A stretch of 64,000 bases of DNA from Aurantimonas sp. 22II-16-19i (GTDB lineage Bacteria; Pseudomonadota; Alphaproteobacteria; Rhizobiales; Rhizobiaceae), in the NCBI RefSeq assembly GCF_002088275.1, contig NZ_AQQS01000020.1, forward strand, positions 44,681 through 108,680. Reading direction: 5' to 3'. Under the pieces are notes generated by a model. The model searched no databases and was not told where the DNA came from. It saw nothing but the letters and a program-made list of their open reading frames with translations. The number at the start of each line of letters is the position of its first letter. The stretch's first letter is position 1. Made by a program: the position numbers and the translations under genes. This document shows, one piece after another, positions 26,481 to 35,109 of this stretch.

Positions 26481-27443
26481 TCAGACAACCTCGTCCTGTT
26501 CGGCCAGGCCTGCGGTGTGGGTCAAGCGTAAAGTCCTTACGTCCCTAGCCGGGGGAGCACCAAAAAGTCTGCGATACTCCCGACTGAACTGGGTGGCGCT
26601 CTCGTATCCCACGGCCAATGCGGCACTCCCCGCATCCATCTCCTCGCTGAGCAGGAGCCGTCGCGCCTCGTGAAGCCGCAGATGCTTCTGGAACTGCAAG
26701 GGGCTCATCGATGTCATCAGACGGAAATGGTGATGCAGTGTTGAAAGCCCCATGTTTGACAGCTCCGCCAACTCCTCGACCCGCAGTGGCGCCTGGTAAT
26801 TCTCGCGAAGCCAGATAACGGCCCGCGCGACGCGGTTGCTCTGGGTGCCGATGCGAACGATTTGCCGCAGACGGCTGCCGGTTGGACCAGTCAACACGCG
26901 ATATAGAATTTCCCGTTGGATGAGATCTCCAAGGATGGGTATGTCGGCCGGAGTCGCGAGAAGGTTGACCAAGCGGGCAAGCGCATCGAAAAGTTGAGGC
27001 GTTGCGGGACCAACCGCCATTGCCGAGCCCGGAGCAGCGGGAGCCTCCTCAAGATCCGCGTCGGTGATGATCTGCTTGGCGACCGCAAGATCCAGCTTGA
27101 GCATAATCGATACATAGGGCCGCTCCGGACTGGCTTCGGCAACCTCCGTAATTGTCGGGAGGTTTACCGCCGTCAGAAGAAATTGCGACTCATCATAATG
27201 ATACGACGAGTTGCCAAGCACGATATTCTTGCTGCCCTGCACGATCACTGCAAGTGATGGACTGTAAAGGTACGAGGTTGGCGGCACAGGTTGACGCCGC
27301 TGTATCAATGTCAGACCCGGTACCAAAGTCTCCAGATCCTCTCTGCCAGCAAGAGCCGCCAGTATATTTCTGACAACCTTCGCGCGAACAGCGTGAGTGT
27401 TCAGGCAACTGGTGCTCTTGGCGATGACCCGCCTCTGTTCCAT
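26481..27443 (-). CDS. AraC-family regulator (AraC_N type)
   Basis: A 320-residue paralogue of the regulator at 22.2 kb. AraC_N sensor domain: SYLYSPSLAVIVQGSKNIVL and FLLTAVNLPTITEVAEAS. C-terminal HTH pair: VEELAELSNMGLSTLHHHFRL, TSMSPLQFQKHLRLHEARRL and VGYESATQFSREYRRLFG. I chose the ATG at 27443 over a TTG three bases upstream. It is divergent from the SDR at 27.6 kb with the shared 25-bp element in between. Confidence 0.9.
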   Translation of the reverse strand: MEQRRVIAKSTSCLNTHAVRAKVVRNILAALAGREDLETLVPGLTLIQRRQPVPPTSYLYSPSLAVIVQGSKNIVLGNSSYHYDESQFLLTAVNLPTITEVAEASPERPYVSIMLKLDLAVAKQIITDADLEEAPAAPGSAMAVGPATPQLFDALARLVNLLATPADIPILGDLIQREILYRVLTGPTGSRLRQIVRIGTQSNRVARAVIWLRENYQAPLRVEELAELSNMGLSTLHHHFRLMTSMSPLQFQKHLRLHEARRLLLSEEMDAGSAALAVGYESATQFSREYRRLFGAPPARDVRTLRLTHTAGLAEQDEVV

Positions 27444-27516
27444 CAAACGCTTCTCCCGCTGTGGCCATATGCGCCGATCAAGACCGCAGGTTCGCGGAAT
27501 TTTCGGCGCCTCAGAC

Positions 27517-27541
27517 GAATAGGCAAGAACCAGGCAGGATC
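27517..27541 (+). promoter_or_regulatory. 25-bp AraC/SDR promoter element, copy B
   Basis: The plus strand begins GAATAGGCAAGAACC and ends CAGGATC. It lies 71 bp upstream of the SDR start, oriented toward the SDR exactly as copy A is toward its own SDR. The two copies differ at only two internal positions. Confidence 0.65.
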
Positions 27542-27612
27542 ATGCTAACGGTCTCGCCGGCGATTGCACACCCTGCGGCTGGATTTGGACATCAGCGTCA
27601 AGGAGTCGAGTG

Positions 27613-28362
27613 ATGCAGGGGAGACTTGAGGGAAAGGTCGCCATAATCACCGGAGCGGCCCGCGGCATCGGTGAAGGGCATGCCGATCTGTTTGCGGCAG
27701 AAGGGGCCCGCGTCGTGGTCGCGGACGTTCTGGAAGAGCTTGGCGAAGCGGTCGCCGCGCGCCTGCGCGAAGAGGGCCGGCAGGCGATCTACCAGAACCT
27801 GGATGTCACCAGCCCGCGCGCGTGGACGGACACGGTGGCAGCCGCCGTCCAGCACTTCGGCAAGCTCACGACTCTCATGAACAACGCAGCGATCTTTAAT
27901 GCTTCCGGCCTGGAAACCACGACGCTCGATGACTGGAACAAACTGCTGGCGGTAAACCTGACCGGCCAGTTCCTTGGCATGAAGATTTGCATGCCCGAAC
28001 TGCTGAAGACCGGCAATGCAGCCATCGTCAACATCTGCTCGTTGTATGGCCTGATCGGTACGCCGAGCTTCACTTCGTACCACGCCTCAAAGGGCGGGGT
28101 GCGAATGCTCAGCAAGTCGGTGGCGATGGAATACGTCAAGCGCGGCGTGCGCGTGAATTCGGTATTCCCGGGGGATACCGGAACTCCGGCGATGGAGAAT
28201 CTGACCGAGGAAGAAAACGCCAAGGTTCTGGCATTGGTGCCGATGGGCGTTGCGGGCAAGCCGCTCGATATGGCGTTCGGCTCTCTCTATCTGGCATCTG
28301 ACGAAGCGCGCTACCTGACAGGCTCCGAAATTGTCATCGATGGTGGCTGGAGCGTGCCCTGA
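27613..28362 (+). CDS. SDR-family oxidoreductase
   Basis: A 249-residue classical SDR: TGAARGIGEGHADLFAAEGA, LMNNAAIF (a variant of NNAG), IVNICSLYGLIG with the Ser position, and YHASKGGVRML (Tyr-x3-Lys). It ends SEIVIDGGWSVP. The ATG at 27613 has AAGGAG 8 bp upstream; a GTG three bases earlier is an alternative. It is probably activated by the divergent AraC protein. The molybdoenzyme operon starts 187 bp downstream on the same strand. Confidence 0.9.
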   Translation: MQGRLEGKVAIITGAARGIGEGHADLFAAEGARVVVADVLEELGEAVAARLREEGRQAIYQNLDVTSPRAWTDTVAAAVQHFGKLTTLMNNAAIFNASGLETTTLDDWNKLLAVNLTGQFLGMKICMPELLKTGNAAIVNICSLYGLIGTPSFTSYHASKGGVRMLSKSVAMEYVKRGVRVNSVFPGDTGTPAMENLTEEENAKVLALVPMGVAGKPLDMAFGSLYLASDEARYLTGSEIVIDGGWSVP

Positions 28363-28549
28363 GCCGGCCGGCGGCGCTTCTCGATCAAGCCCCCAGCTTT
28401 GTACGTCGGGCTCCAGCCGACGCCGACCAGCGCGATCTCCTAAAGCTTTGGCGAAGAGTTATCGCGGTGAATCAAGATCCATCAATTGGATCGAGACGAT
28501 GGACACCTTCCAATCACCGTCTCCATCAACGCTGATCAGCGAGGAAGAC

Positions 28550-29059
28550 ATGCACTTTAATATCAACGGTATCACTCACGATGTCGGAACCCTGGACATC
28601 AGGGTGTCGCTCCTGGATCTGTTGCGCGATCACCTTTCGCTCCATGGGACCAAGAAGGGCTGCGACCAGGGGGCCTGCGGGGCTTGCACGGTCCTGGTCG
28701 ATGGACAACGGATCAATTCTTGTCTGGCGCTCGCCGTTCAATACGAGGGACGCCAGATCACGACGATCGAGGGCCTGGGAGAGGCAGACAACCTCCATCC
28801 GCTCCAGTCGGCGTTCGTTGCCCATGACGGCTTACAGTGCGGCTATTGCACGCCAGGTCAGATTTGCTCGGCCGTCGCCATGGCCGCGGAAGTCCGGCGG
28901 GGACTGCCAAGCTATGTCACCGCCGACCTTTCCGGAACCGAGCAAGTTCTGACATCCGACGAACTGCGTGAGCGGATGAGTGGGAATCTGTGTCGTTGCG
29001 GCGCGCACAACGGCATCGTTGCCGCCGTGCAAGATGCTTACGGACGAGGAGCGATCTGA
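28550..29059 (+). CDS. (2Fe-2S) subunit of PaoABC-like aldehyde oxidoreductase
   Basis: A 169-residue iron-sulfur subunit: KGCDQGACGACTVLVDGQ plus a later NSC for the ferredoxin-type cluster, then QCGYCTPGQICSAVA and GNLCRCGAHNGIV for the second. I chose the ATG at 28550 with GAGGAAG directly upstream; an in-frame ATG at 28499 gives a longer N-terminus without a clear Tat signal. The stop overlaps the FAD-subunit start (TGATG), so the three subunits are translated as a coupled unit. Confidence 0.88.
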   Translation: MHFNINGITHDVGTLDIRVSLLDLLRDHLSLHGTKKGCDQGACGACTVLVDGQRINSCLALAVQYEGRQITTIEGLGEADNLHPLQSAFVAHDGLQCGYCTPGQICSAVAMAAEVRRGLPSYVTADLSGTEQVLTSDELRERMSGNLCRCGAHNGIVAAVQDAYGRGAI

Positions 29060-30042
29060 TGCGCGAGTTCACCTATCTGCGGGCCAGCAACGTCGCAGCG
29101 GCACTAAATACCGCCCGCGCCGACGGCGGCTCGCGCTATCTCGGCGGCGGTACGAACCTCGTCGATCTCATGCGCGAGAACATCGAGACACCCGACACGT
29201 TGATTGACGTGTCTTGCCTATCTTCCGCGATCACTGTCGATGACGATAGCCGGATCATGATCGGCGCGGCGGCCACGAACACAGCGGTCGCCGAGCACCC
29301 GCTTATCCGCCAGCATCATCCGATGCTCAGTCGTGCCATCCTGAGCGGTGCATCGGGACAGATACGCAACATGGCGACGGTCGGCGGCAATCTGTTGCAA
29401 CGCACGCGCTGTCTTTATTTCTACGACGATGCGGCGCGCTGCAACAAGCGCTTGCCGGGCGACGGCTGCGACGCTGTCGATGGTTTCAATCGCATGCACG
29501 CGATCTTTGGCGCGACGCCGTCCTGTGTTGCGACCCATCCATCGGACATGTGCGTGGCGCTCGCCGCTCTGGACGCAGTCGTCCATATCAAGGGGTACGA
29601 TGGGGCGCGCACCGTGCCGTTGGTCGATTTTCACCGGCTGCCTGGAGAAAGCCCTGACGTCGAGACCATCCTCGCCGATGGCGAACTGATCACTGCCGTG
29701 GAACTGCCTCCGCCACCCCCTCGGGCGATAGCGACCTATCGCAAAGTCCGCGATCGCGCGAGCTATGCGTTCGCACTGGTCTCCGTCGCGGCCCTTATTC
29801 AGGTCGAGGACGGTCGCATCGTCAGCGCGCGGTTGGCGCTGGGCGGCGTGGCTCATAAACCTTGGCGCGCGCATCTGGCCGAACAGGTCCTCGAGGGCGC
29901 TCCGGTGAACGCAGCCACCTTTGGCACCGCGGCCGCAGCGGCGATCGCCGATGCACGCGCCCTCAAGGACAACGAATTCAAGATCGAGCTTGCGAAGAAC
30001 ACGGTCTTCGCGGTCTTGACCCAGTTGGGAGACAGGACATGA
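29059..30042 (+). CDS. FAD-binding subunit of PaoABC-like aldehyde oxidoreductase
   Basis: A 327-residue FAD subunit: YLGGGTNLVDLM and ATVGGNLLQRTRC are the FAD-binding loops. Four cysteines in residues about 118-160 (RTRCLYF, ARCNKR, GDGCDAV, TPSCVAT) fit the extra 4Fe-4S cluster known in the PaoB and 4-hydroxybenzoyl-CoA reductase beta subunits. It relays electrons from the 2Fe-2S subunit to the external acceptor. The start and stop codons overlap both neighbours. Confidence 0.9.
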   Translation: MREFTYLRASNVAAALNTARADGGSRYLGGGTNLVDLMRENIETPDTLIDVSCLSSAITVDDDSRIMIGAAATNTAVAEHPLIRQHHPMLSRAILSGASGQIRNMATVGGNLLQRTRCLYFYDDAARCNKRLPGDGCDAVDGFNRMHAIFGATPSCVATHPSDMCVALAALDAVVHIKGYDGARTVPLVDFHRLPGESPDVETILADGELITAVELPPPPPRAIATYRKVRDRASYAFALVSVAALIQVEDGRIVSARLALGGVAHKPWRAHLAEQVLEGAPVNAATFGTAAAAAIADARALKDNEFKIELAKNTVFAVLTQLGDRT

Positions 30043-32345
30043 GTGACTTGGACAAGGCGCAGACGTTTACCCGCAAGAATTGGAAGCCGGGCGAGACCTT
30101 CGATCCGTTGATCAGCAAGCGTGGCGCCGTCGGGACGCAGGTCGTCCGGATCGATGGCCCCCTCAAGGTCGCTGGTGCGGCACCGTTCGTGGCCGAAATC
30201 GAGGTGGAGGGCATGGTCTATGCGGCAATCGCCCATAGCACCATCGCGCGCGGCCGCATCGACACGCTCGACGTGACCAAGGCCGAGGCTGCGCCGGGCG
30301 TGGTCCTGGTTATGACCTTTCGCAATGCGCCCAGAATGGCGCCCACGCCGCTCTATCTGACCCAACCTCTGGCGGCAGGGCCCAACACGCTGCCGGTCAT
30401 GCAGGATGACGCTATCCATTGGAACGGTCAGGCGATCGCCATAGTCCTGGCCGAAACCCAGGAACAGGCGACCTACGCCGCGACACTCATCAAGGTCACC
30501 TATGTGGAAGAGACCGCTCGGTTGTCGTTCAACGACGGAAAGCCGAACGCACGCGTGCCTGAGACCATCATCGGCGAGCCTTCGACAGTCACGATCGGTG
30601 ATGCCGAGGCTGCCCTCAGCGCGGCCCACGCGAGCGTGGATCACGTCTATCGCTCGCAACGCCTTGCGCACAGCGCCATCGAACTGCACGCGGCCACCGT
30701 CCGCTGGAAGGATGGCTGCCTCGTCGTCCGCGATACCACACAGATGGTCAATCACACCCAGTGGACCTTGGCGCAGGTGTTCGGCATACCCCCTGAAAAG
30801 GTGCGGGTCTCCTCGCCGTTCGTCGGCGGCGGCTTCGGGGGCAAGAGCCTTTGGGATCACCACATCCTGGCTGCCGCCGCATCGAAGCTCTGCGGGCGGC
30901 CGGTGCGTATCGCCCTATCCCGCGAAGCGGTCTACCGCCTGGTCGGTGGTCGCACCCTGACGGAGCAGCGCGTCGCCCTTGGTGCGCGCGGGGACGGAGC
31001 ACTGGACACGTTCATCCACGAAGGAATTGCCGCCGGCACGCCACACAATGATTGGCCCGAGCAGTTCAGTCTCGTGGGGCGGCAGCTTTATGCGGCCGAC
31101 ACGTTCAAGATTGGTCAGAAGGTGGTCGACCTCGACACGCTCGCCAACACCTACATGCGCGCGCCGGGCGAGAGTGTCGGCACCTTCGCCACCGAAAGCG
31201 CCGTCGACGAGCTCGCCGAAGCCCTGCACATGGATCCGATCGACCTGCGGCTGCGGATCGAGCCTGATAAGGAGCAGACCTCCGGTCGGGCGTTTTCCTC
31301 CCGCAATCTCCTCAAGGCCTATGAGCTCGGGGCGGAGCGGTTCGGCTGGTCCGGGCGCAATCCGAATCCAGGTCAGCGCCGCGACGGCGAATGGCTGATC
31401 GGCATGGGCTGCGCCAGCGCCACTCATCCCTACTATCGGCTTCCCGGTGGCGCGGCGCGTATCCGGCTGACCGCGGATGGCCGCGCCACCATTCAAATGG
31501 CCAGTCACGAGATGGGCATGGGGACCGCCACGGCTCAGGTCCAGATCGCCGCCGACCGCCTGGCTCTGCCGATGGACAAGGTCAGGTTCGAATATGGGGA
31601 CACGGACTTGCCCCCGGGAACCATGGCGGGTGGTTCGTCACAGACGGCCTCGATCGCCGCGGCGGTGATCGCCGCCCACGAAGTTCTCGTCACCGAGCTG
31701 TTGAGGCTGGCGGGAAATGACTCGCCACTGGCGGGCTTGGCCACCGATGCTGTGGAATCCGCCGATGGTGGCCTGCGCGCCATTGGCGATACAGCCCGGC
31801 ACGAGACCTATGCTTCGATCCTGGCACGGGCCGGACGCGACGAACTGGCCTGCGAGGCCAACGCCGCCGACCCGACCGAGTACCAAAAGTGGGCAATGCA
31901 TTCCTACGGCGCGCATTTCTGCGAGGTCCGGGTGAACGCCTTCACCGGCGAAACCCGGGTGTCGCGCTTCGTAAGCTGCTTTGACGTCGGACGGATCATT
32001 AACCCGCAGACTGCTTCCAGCCAGTTGCGGGGCGGCATTATCATGGGTTTGGGCATGGCCCTGACCGAAGAGGCGCTGTTCGACGAGCGAAGCGGACGTA
32101 TCATGAATCCCTCGTTGGCCGAATATCACATTCCTTCCCACCTCGACGTCCCAGAGATCGACGTCTTCTGGACGGGGATACCCGACCCCTATTCACCGCT
32201 CGGCGCACATGGCGTCGGCGAGATCGGCATCACCGGAGTCGGGGCAGTCGTGGCCAACGCCGTGTACAACGCCACCGGCGTGCGCGTGCGCAATCTACCG
32301 ATCACGCTGGACAAGCTGATCGGACGTTTGCCGATACCCGTGTGA
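30039..32345 (+). CDS. Molybdopterin-binding large subunit of PaoABC-like aldehyde oxidoreductase
   Basis: A 768-residue Mo subunit without a signal peptide, hence cytoplasmic unless co-exported. Features in order: VRIDGPLKVAGAAPFVAEI, the FVGGGFGGKSLWDHH glycine loop, TYMRAPGESVGTFATESAVD, MASHEMGMGTATAQVQIAAD, GGSSQTASIAAA, and the C-terminal GAHGVGEIGITGVGAVVANA with the catalytic Glu. The likely role is oxidation of aromatic or aliphatic aldehydes to acids. No XdhC- or MocA-like maturation gene is in the window. Confidence 0.9.
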   Translation: MSDLDKAQTFTRKNWKPGETFDPLISKRGAVGTQVVRIDGPLKVAGAAPFVAEIEVEGMVYAAIAHSTIARGRIDTLDVTKAEAAPGVVLVMTFRNAPRMAPTPLYLTQPLAAGPNTLPVMQDDAIHWNGQAIAIVLAETQEQATYAATLIKVTYVEETARLSFNDGKPNARVPETIIGEPSTVTIGDAEAALSAAHASVDHVYRSQRLAHSAIELHAATVRWKDGCLVVRDTTQMVNHTQWTLAQVFGIPPEKVRVSSPFVGGGFGGKSLWDHHILAAAASKLCGRPVRIALSREAVYRLVGGRTLTEQRVALGARGDGALDTFIHEGIAAGTPHNDWPEQFSLVGRQLYAADTFKIGQKVVDLDTLANTYMRAPGESVGTFATESAVDELAEALHMDPIDLRLRIEPDKEQTSGRAFSSRNLLKAYELGAERFGWSGRNPNPGQRRDGEWLIGMGCASATHPYYRLPGGAARIRLTADGRATIQMASHEMGMGTATAQVQIAADRLALPMDKVRFEYGDTDLPPGTMAGGSSQTASIAAAVIAAHEVLVTELLRLAGNDSPLAGLATDAVESADGGLRAIGDTARHETYASILARAGRDELACEANAADPTEYQKWAMHSYGAHFCEVRVNAFTGETRVSRFVSCFDVGRIINPQTASSQLRGGIIMGLGMALTEEALFDERSGRIMNPSLAEYHIPSHLDVPEIDVFWTGIPDPYSPLGAHGVGEIGITGVGAVVANAVYNATGVRVRNLPITLDKLIGRLPIPV

Positions 32346-32827
32346 TGGGGTGCCCGAACGCAGGCTTCACGATGACGCCGGACGCAGGCGCGGCGTTGTC
32401 GTTCTCACGTAAGGCCCTGGCCGACTGACATTGGCTTCGACACCACCATGTTTTCCCATCGATATCGAGATCGATGGGCGGCCGGGGCGGCGCAGGCTAA
32501 GACCCAATCCGCTCTGACTAAATGTACGGCTGGACTGTGGGAAAGACAGACTGGCGCCCTAGCCGCAGAGATGGGTGCAGTCAGTTGCTTTTCGCAATCG
32601 ACTTGCATGTCTGCTTCCTCGCGATCAGCTTTCGAACTGGAGGTTCCGCACAGACACACGGTTCCGAAAATAACTTCTGATTGCCAGTACGGGGCCGAAA
32701 CCGGACCGGCAGGTTTCAGACGAAGACGCCGGGAAGCAGCCGTTCCGCTCACGACCCATTCCGGACCTTCGCCAATAGTCTCCGCCATCCTGGAAGCAGC
32801 CGTGCACCCATTATAACAAGCCGCTGA
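32346..32827. other. Gene-poor stretch
   Basis: About 480 bp between two convergent units (molybdoenzyme operon, plus; SCO gene, minus). Open frames at 32448-32816 (plus) and 32405-32788 (minus) are antiparallel and show no recognisable domain or ribosome binding site. I see no clear terminator hairpin. Confidence 0.3.
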
Positions 32828-33559
32828 TTACCCAACAGACCCTCGCGCCGCAGGGTGCTGATTGAGACCGAGGCGATTGCGACAGCGTTCCTTGTCAGCG
32901 TGCAGAAGCGAGGCTGCATCGAAGACAGTGGGCCACCGTCCGGATGACTCACATCGAGAGATGAGGCGCCGAAGCTTATTAACCCGGACCTCCATGTCCT
33001 CATGTACGTCGAGCGTCCCGGCGAAGCCGCCGTTCCGGTCGTAGAGGTAGATCCCGGCTGAGTGGTCGATCGTGTAGTCACCACCTCCAGTTGTAACCTT
33101 CTTCCGATAAGCCTTAAAGGCTGAGAACGCGCGATCAACCTCGGCTTCCGATCCCGTAAGGCCGACGATCCTCGGATCGAATGACTGGAGGTAGCCGGTG
33201 AGCACCCCGGGCGTGTCCCTCTCGGGATCCCCGCTGATCGACACTACCTGAAGCTCGTTGGCTTGCTCTCCGAGGTCGTCGAGGAGCACCGACAGTTCAC
33301 CGAGCGTCGTCGGGCAGATATCGGGGCAATGCGTGAAGCCGAAGAACACCGCGACGGGCCTGCCCCGAAAATCCGACCATGTCCTGGGCTTTCCGTCCTC
33401 ATCCACCAACGAGAACTCACCACCGAGGGGCGTCGCCGATCTCGTATCGGCGGTGGGTGCATGTTCGTAGCCCGGTGACGTCCAAGCCGCTCCGACGAGG
33501 GCTCCCGCGGTCGCCGCGACAGCGACCCAAAGCCAGCGTCGAGCCGAGCGCAGTGTCAT
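32828..33559 (-). CDS. SCO1/SenC-family copper chaperone-thioredoxin
   Basis: A 243-residue membrane-anchored thioredoxin-fold protein: N-terminal signal anchor (WLWVAVAATAGALVGAA), the copper-binding CPDICPT (Cys78 and Cys82) inside VFFGFTHCPDICPTTLGEL, and the third ligand in YTIDHSAGIYL (His166). The family inserts copper into the CuA site of cytochrome oxidase or acts in periplasmic redox. The last 40 residues (after LRRLISRCE) are not part of the domain and may be neutral read-through. It is the last gene of the MerR-linked operon, with a start overlapping the PCuAC stop. Confidence 0.88.
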   Translation of the reverse strand: MTLRSARRWLWVAVAATAGALVGAAWTSPGYEHAPTADTRSATPLGGEFSLVDEDGKPRTWSDFRGRPVAVFFGFTHCPDICPTTLGELSVLLDDLGEQANELQVVSISGDPERDTPGVLTGYLQSFDPRIVGLTGSEAEVDRAFSAFKAYRKKVTTGGGDYTIDHSAGIYLYDRNGGFAGTLDVHEDMEVRVNKLRRLISRCESSGRWPTVFDAASLLHADKERCRNRLGLNQHPAARGSVG

Positions 33560-34044
33560 TGCCCGTGACCCTCGTGAGTGGCAGCCGCACCGGCTCCGCC
33601 GAAGCCCTCGACCGAGAAGCGGACGGGTACGGTTCCTGCATGCTCGAACAGCAGTGTGCCTTCGAAGGAGTTGTCTCGGACGATCGGCTCCTTTAGGTCG
33701 AGCAGCATGATGTGCGTTCCCCCGGAAGCCAACGCGACCGTCGCACCCGGTTCGATGAGTATCCCGTCCTCGACCGGACGCATCCGTGCGACGCCGTTCT
33801 CCACCGACGACTCGTGGATCTCGAATCTGCCCGCGATCGTTGCCGAACCGCCGATCGGTCGGTCCGCTCGACTTCCATCGTTGGTGACGGACAAATACCC
33901 CACTCCGACTTTCGCGGTCGGCGGGGTCGCTCGGGACGACGGATGGTCGATCGTCAGACTTCCGGCTTTGAACTCATGTGCCGTGGTGGGGCCGACAATG
34001 CCGAGGCTGAAGGCCGTCGCGGTCGCGATATGCATCAACCTCAT
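33556..34044 (-). CDS. PCu(A)C-family periplasmic copper chaperone
   Basis: A 162-residue exported copper chaperone: signal peptide (MHIATATAFSLGIVGPTTAH), then the HxM metal-site pattern, with a His in FEIHESSVENGVARMRPVED ten residues before a Met and GGTHIMLLDLK supplying His-Ile-Met. The usual first HM pair is HE here, a small deviation. C-terminal FGGAGAAATHEGHGQ adds a His-rich tail. The start ATG overlaps the DUF411 stop. Confidence 0.87.
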   Translation of the reverse strand: MRLMHIATATAFSLGIVGPTTAHEFKAGSLTIDHPSSRATPPTAKVGVGYLSVTNDGSRADRPIGGSATIAGRFEIHESSVENGVARMRPVEDGILIEPGATVALASGGTHIMLLDLKEPIVRDNSFEGTLLFEHAGTVPVRFSVEGFGGAGAAATHEGHGQ

Positions 34045-34484
34045 TTGGGGTACCGCGCGAAGACGGTGGAGGTGCCGTCTCGCGCTAAGAGGAGCACCTC
34101 GTAGGGTTCGTCGCTCTCGCCCATCCCGGGACTGCCGGCAGGCATGTCGGGAACGGTGAGACCGATCACGTCGGGCCTCTCGGCGAGGAGCCGTTTGACC
34201 TCCGCAGCCGGAACGTGCCCCTCGACGACGTAGCCGCCGACGAAGCCCGTATGGCATGAGGTCTGGCCCGGCTTCAGCCCCGCCTGCATCTTCTTGGCGT
34301 AGAGATCCGCCATCGCCAGGTTCTCGTTCTCAACCTCGAACCCGGCCTCCTCGAGATGCTTCATCCAGCCGATGCAGCACCCGCATCCGGACGTCGAGAA
34401 CATCTCGACGTTCTCGGCCGCTAGGACCGACGTGGACAGAAGGGCAAGCGCGCCTGCGAGGAATGTCGTCCGCTTGGACATCAT
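34041..34484 (-). CDS. DUF411 periplasmic metal-binding protein
   Basis: A 147-residue exported protein (signal LAGALALLSTSVLAAE). The DUF411 core is MFSTSGCGCCIGWMKHLEEAGF with a Cys-Gly-Cys-Cys metal site, PGQTSCHTGFVGGYVVEGHVPAAEV, and PDMPAGSPGMGESDEPYEV. The family is found in copper-resistance loci. A tandem ATG (34484/34481) follows a GGA-rich site; a longer start at 34544 would overlap the upstream gene by 38 bases and lacks a signal peptide, so I reject it. Confidence 0.86.
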   Translation of the reverse strand: MMSKRTTFLAGALALLSTSVLAAENVEMFSTSGCGCCIGWMKHLEEAGFEVENENLAMADLYAKKMQAGLKPGQTSCHTGFVGGYVVEGHVPAAEVKRLLAERPDVIGLTVPDMPAGSPGMGESDEPYEVLLLARDGTSTVFARYPK

Positions 34485-34506
34485 CGGTTCGTCCTTTCGT
34501 TTGTCG

Positions 34507-35109
34507 TCAAATCCAGCGCCGGACGGCGCTTCGGTATTTTGCATAGTCGGGGCCGAACGAGCGCTGGAGGAAGCGCTCCTCGTCGCGGACCTGGATCTCG
34601 CACGCGATCCAGAAGGCGATCGCGCAGGCGATCATCGGCGGGGTAGGCACCGCTATCGCAAATCCGGTTCCCATCGCGAGCATTCCCAGAAACACAGGGT
34701 TACGGGACAGGCCAAATAAACCCGTCGTGACCAAGGCATCGGGCGCCGTCTCCGGCACGCCCACACGCCAGCGCCGCCCCATGTCACCCTGGGCGAACAG
34801 CGTCAGCGCCAGCCCGGCAACGGCCAGCGCAAGCCCGGCGATGCGGATGACCGCGGCTTCGCCGACAAGGGGCGAGAGGTAGGCCGACGCGTATCCCGAG
34901 GCATGGGCTCCGAGGGCTAACGCGGCACCGATGATCGAGCCGGCGAAGAGCAGCCTGGCGAGCCGTTGCCGGAGGCTTGCGCCAAAGCCGTAGGCCCGGC
35001 CGCCGATCAGGGACGATGTCCGGCGAGTCGCGACGGCGAGCCACGCCGCGGTGACGGCGAGCACGATCAGCGGTCCATATCGAAGAAGAAAGTCGGTGGC
35101 TTCGCTCAT
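34507..35109 (-). CDS. ICMT-like membrane methyltransferase-family protein
   Basis: A 200-residue integral membrane protein with about five hydrophobic segments. The C-terminal half has the isoprenylcysteine-carboxyl-methyltransferase-like motif set: TTGLFGLSRNPVFLGMLAMG, then EIQVRDEERFLQRSFGPDYAKYRSAVRRW. Bacterial members are common in heavy-metal operons but have no proven substrate. The start overlaps the P-type ATPase stop by four bases. Confidence 0.83.
   Translation of the reverse strand: MSEATDFLLRYGPLIVLAVTAAWLAVATRRTSSLIGGRAYGFGASLRQRLARLLFAGSIIGAALALGAHASGYASAYLSPLVGEAAVIRIAGLALAVAGLALTLFAQGDMGRRWRVGVPETAPDALVTTGLFGLSRNPVFLGMLAMGTGFAIAVPTPPMIACAIAFWIACEIQVRDEERFLQRSFGPDYAKYRSAVRRWI

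Noticed and set aside
29205..29225. TCTTGCCTAT, a partial match to the 25-bp AraC/SDR element
   Set aside because: It lies inside the FAD-subunit coding sequence, covers only ten bases, and lacks the CAGGATC half.
32448..32816. 122-codon open frame after the PaoC-like gene
   Set aside because: No recognisable family and an equally long antisense frame; probably non-coding.
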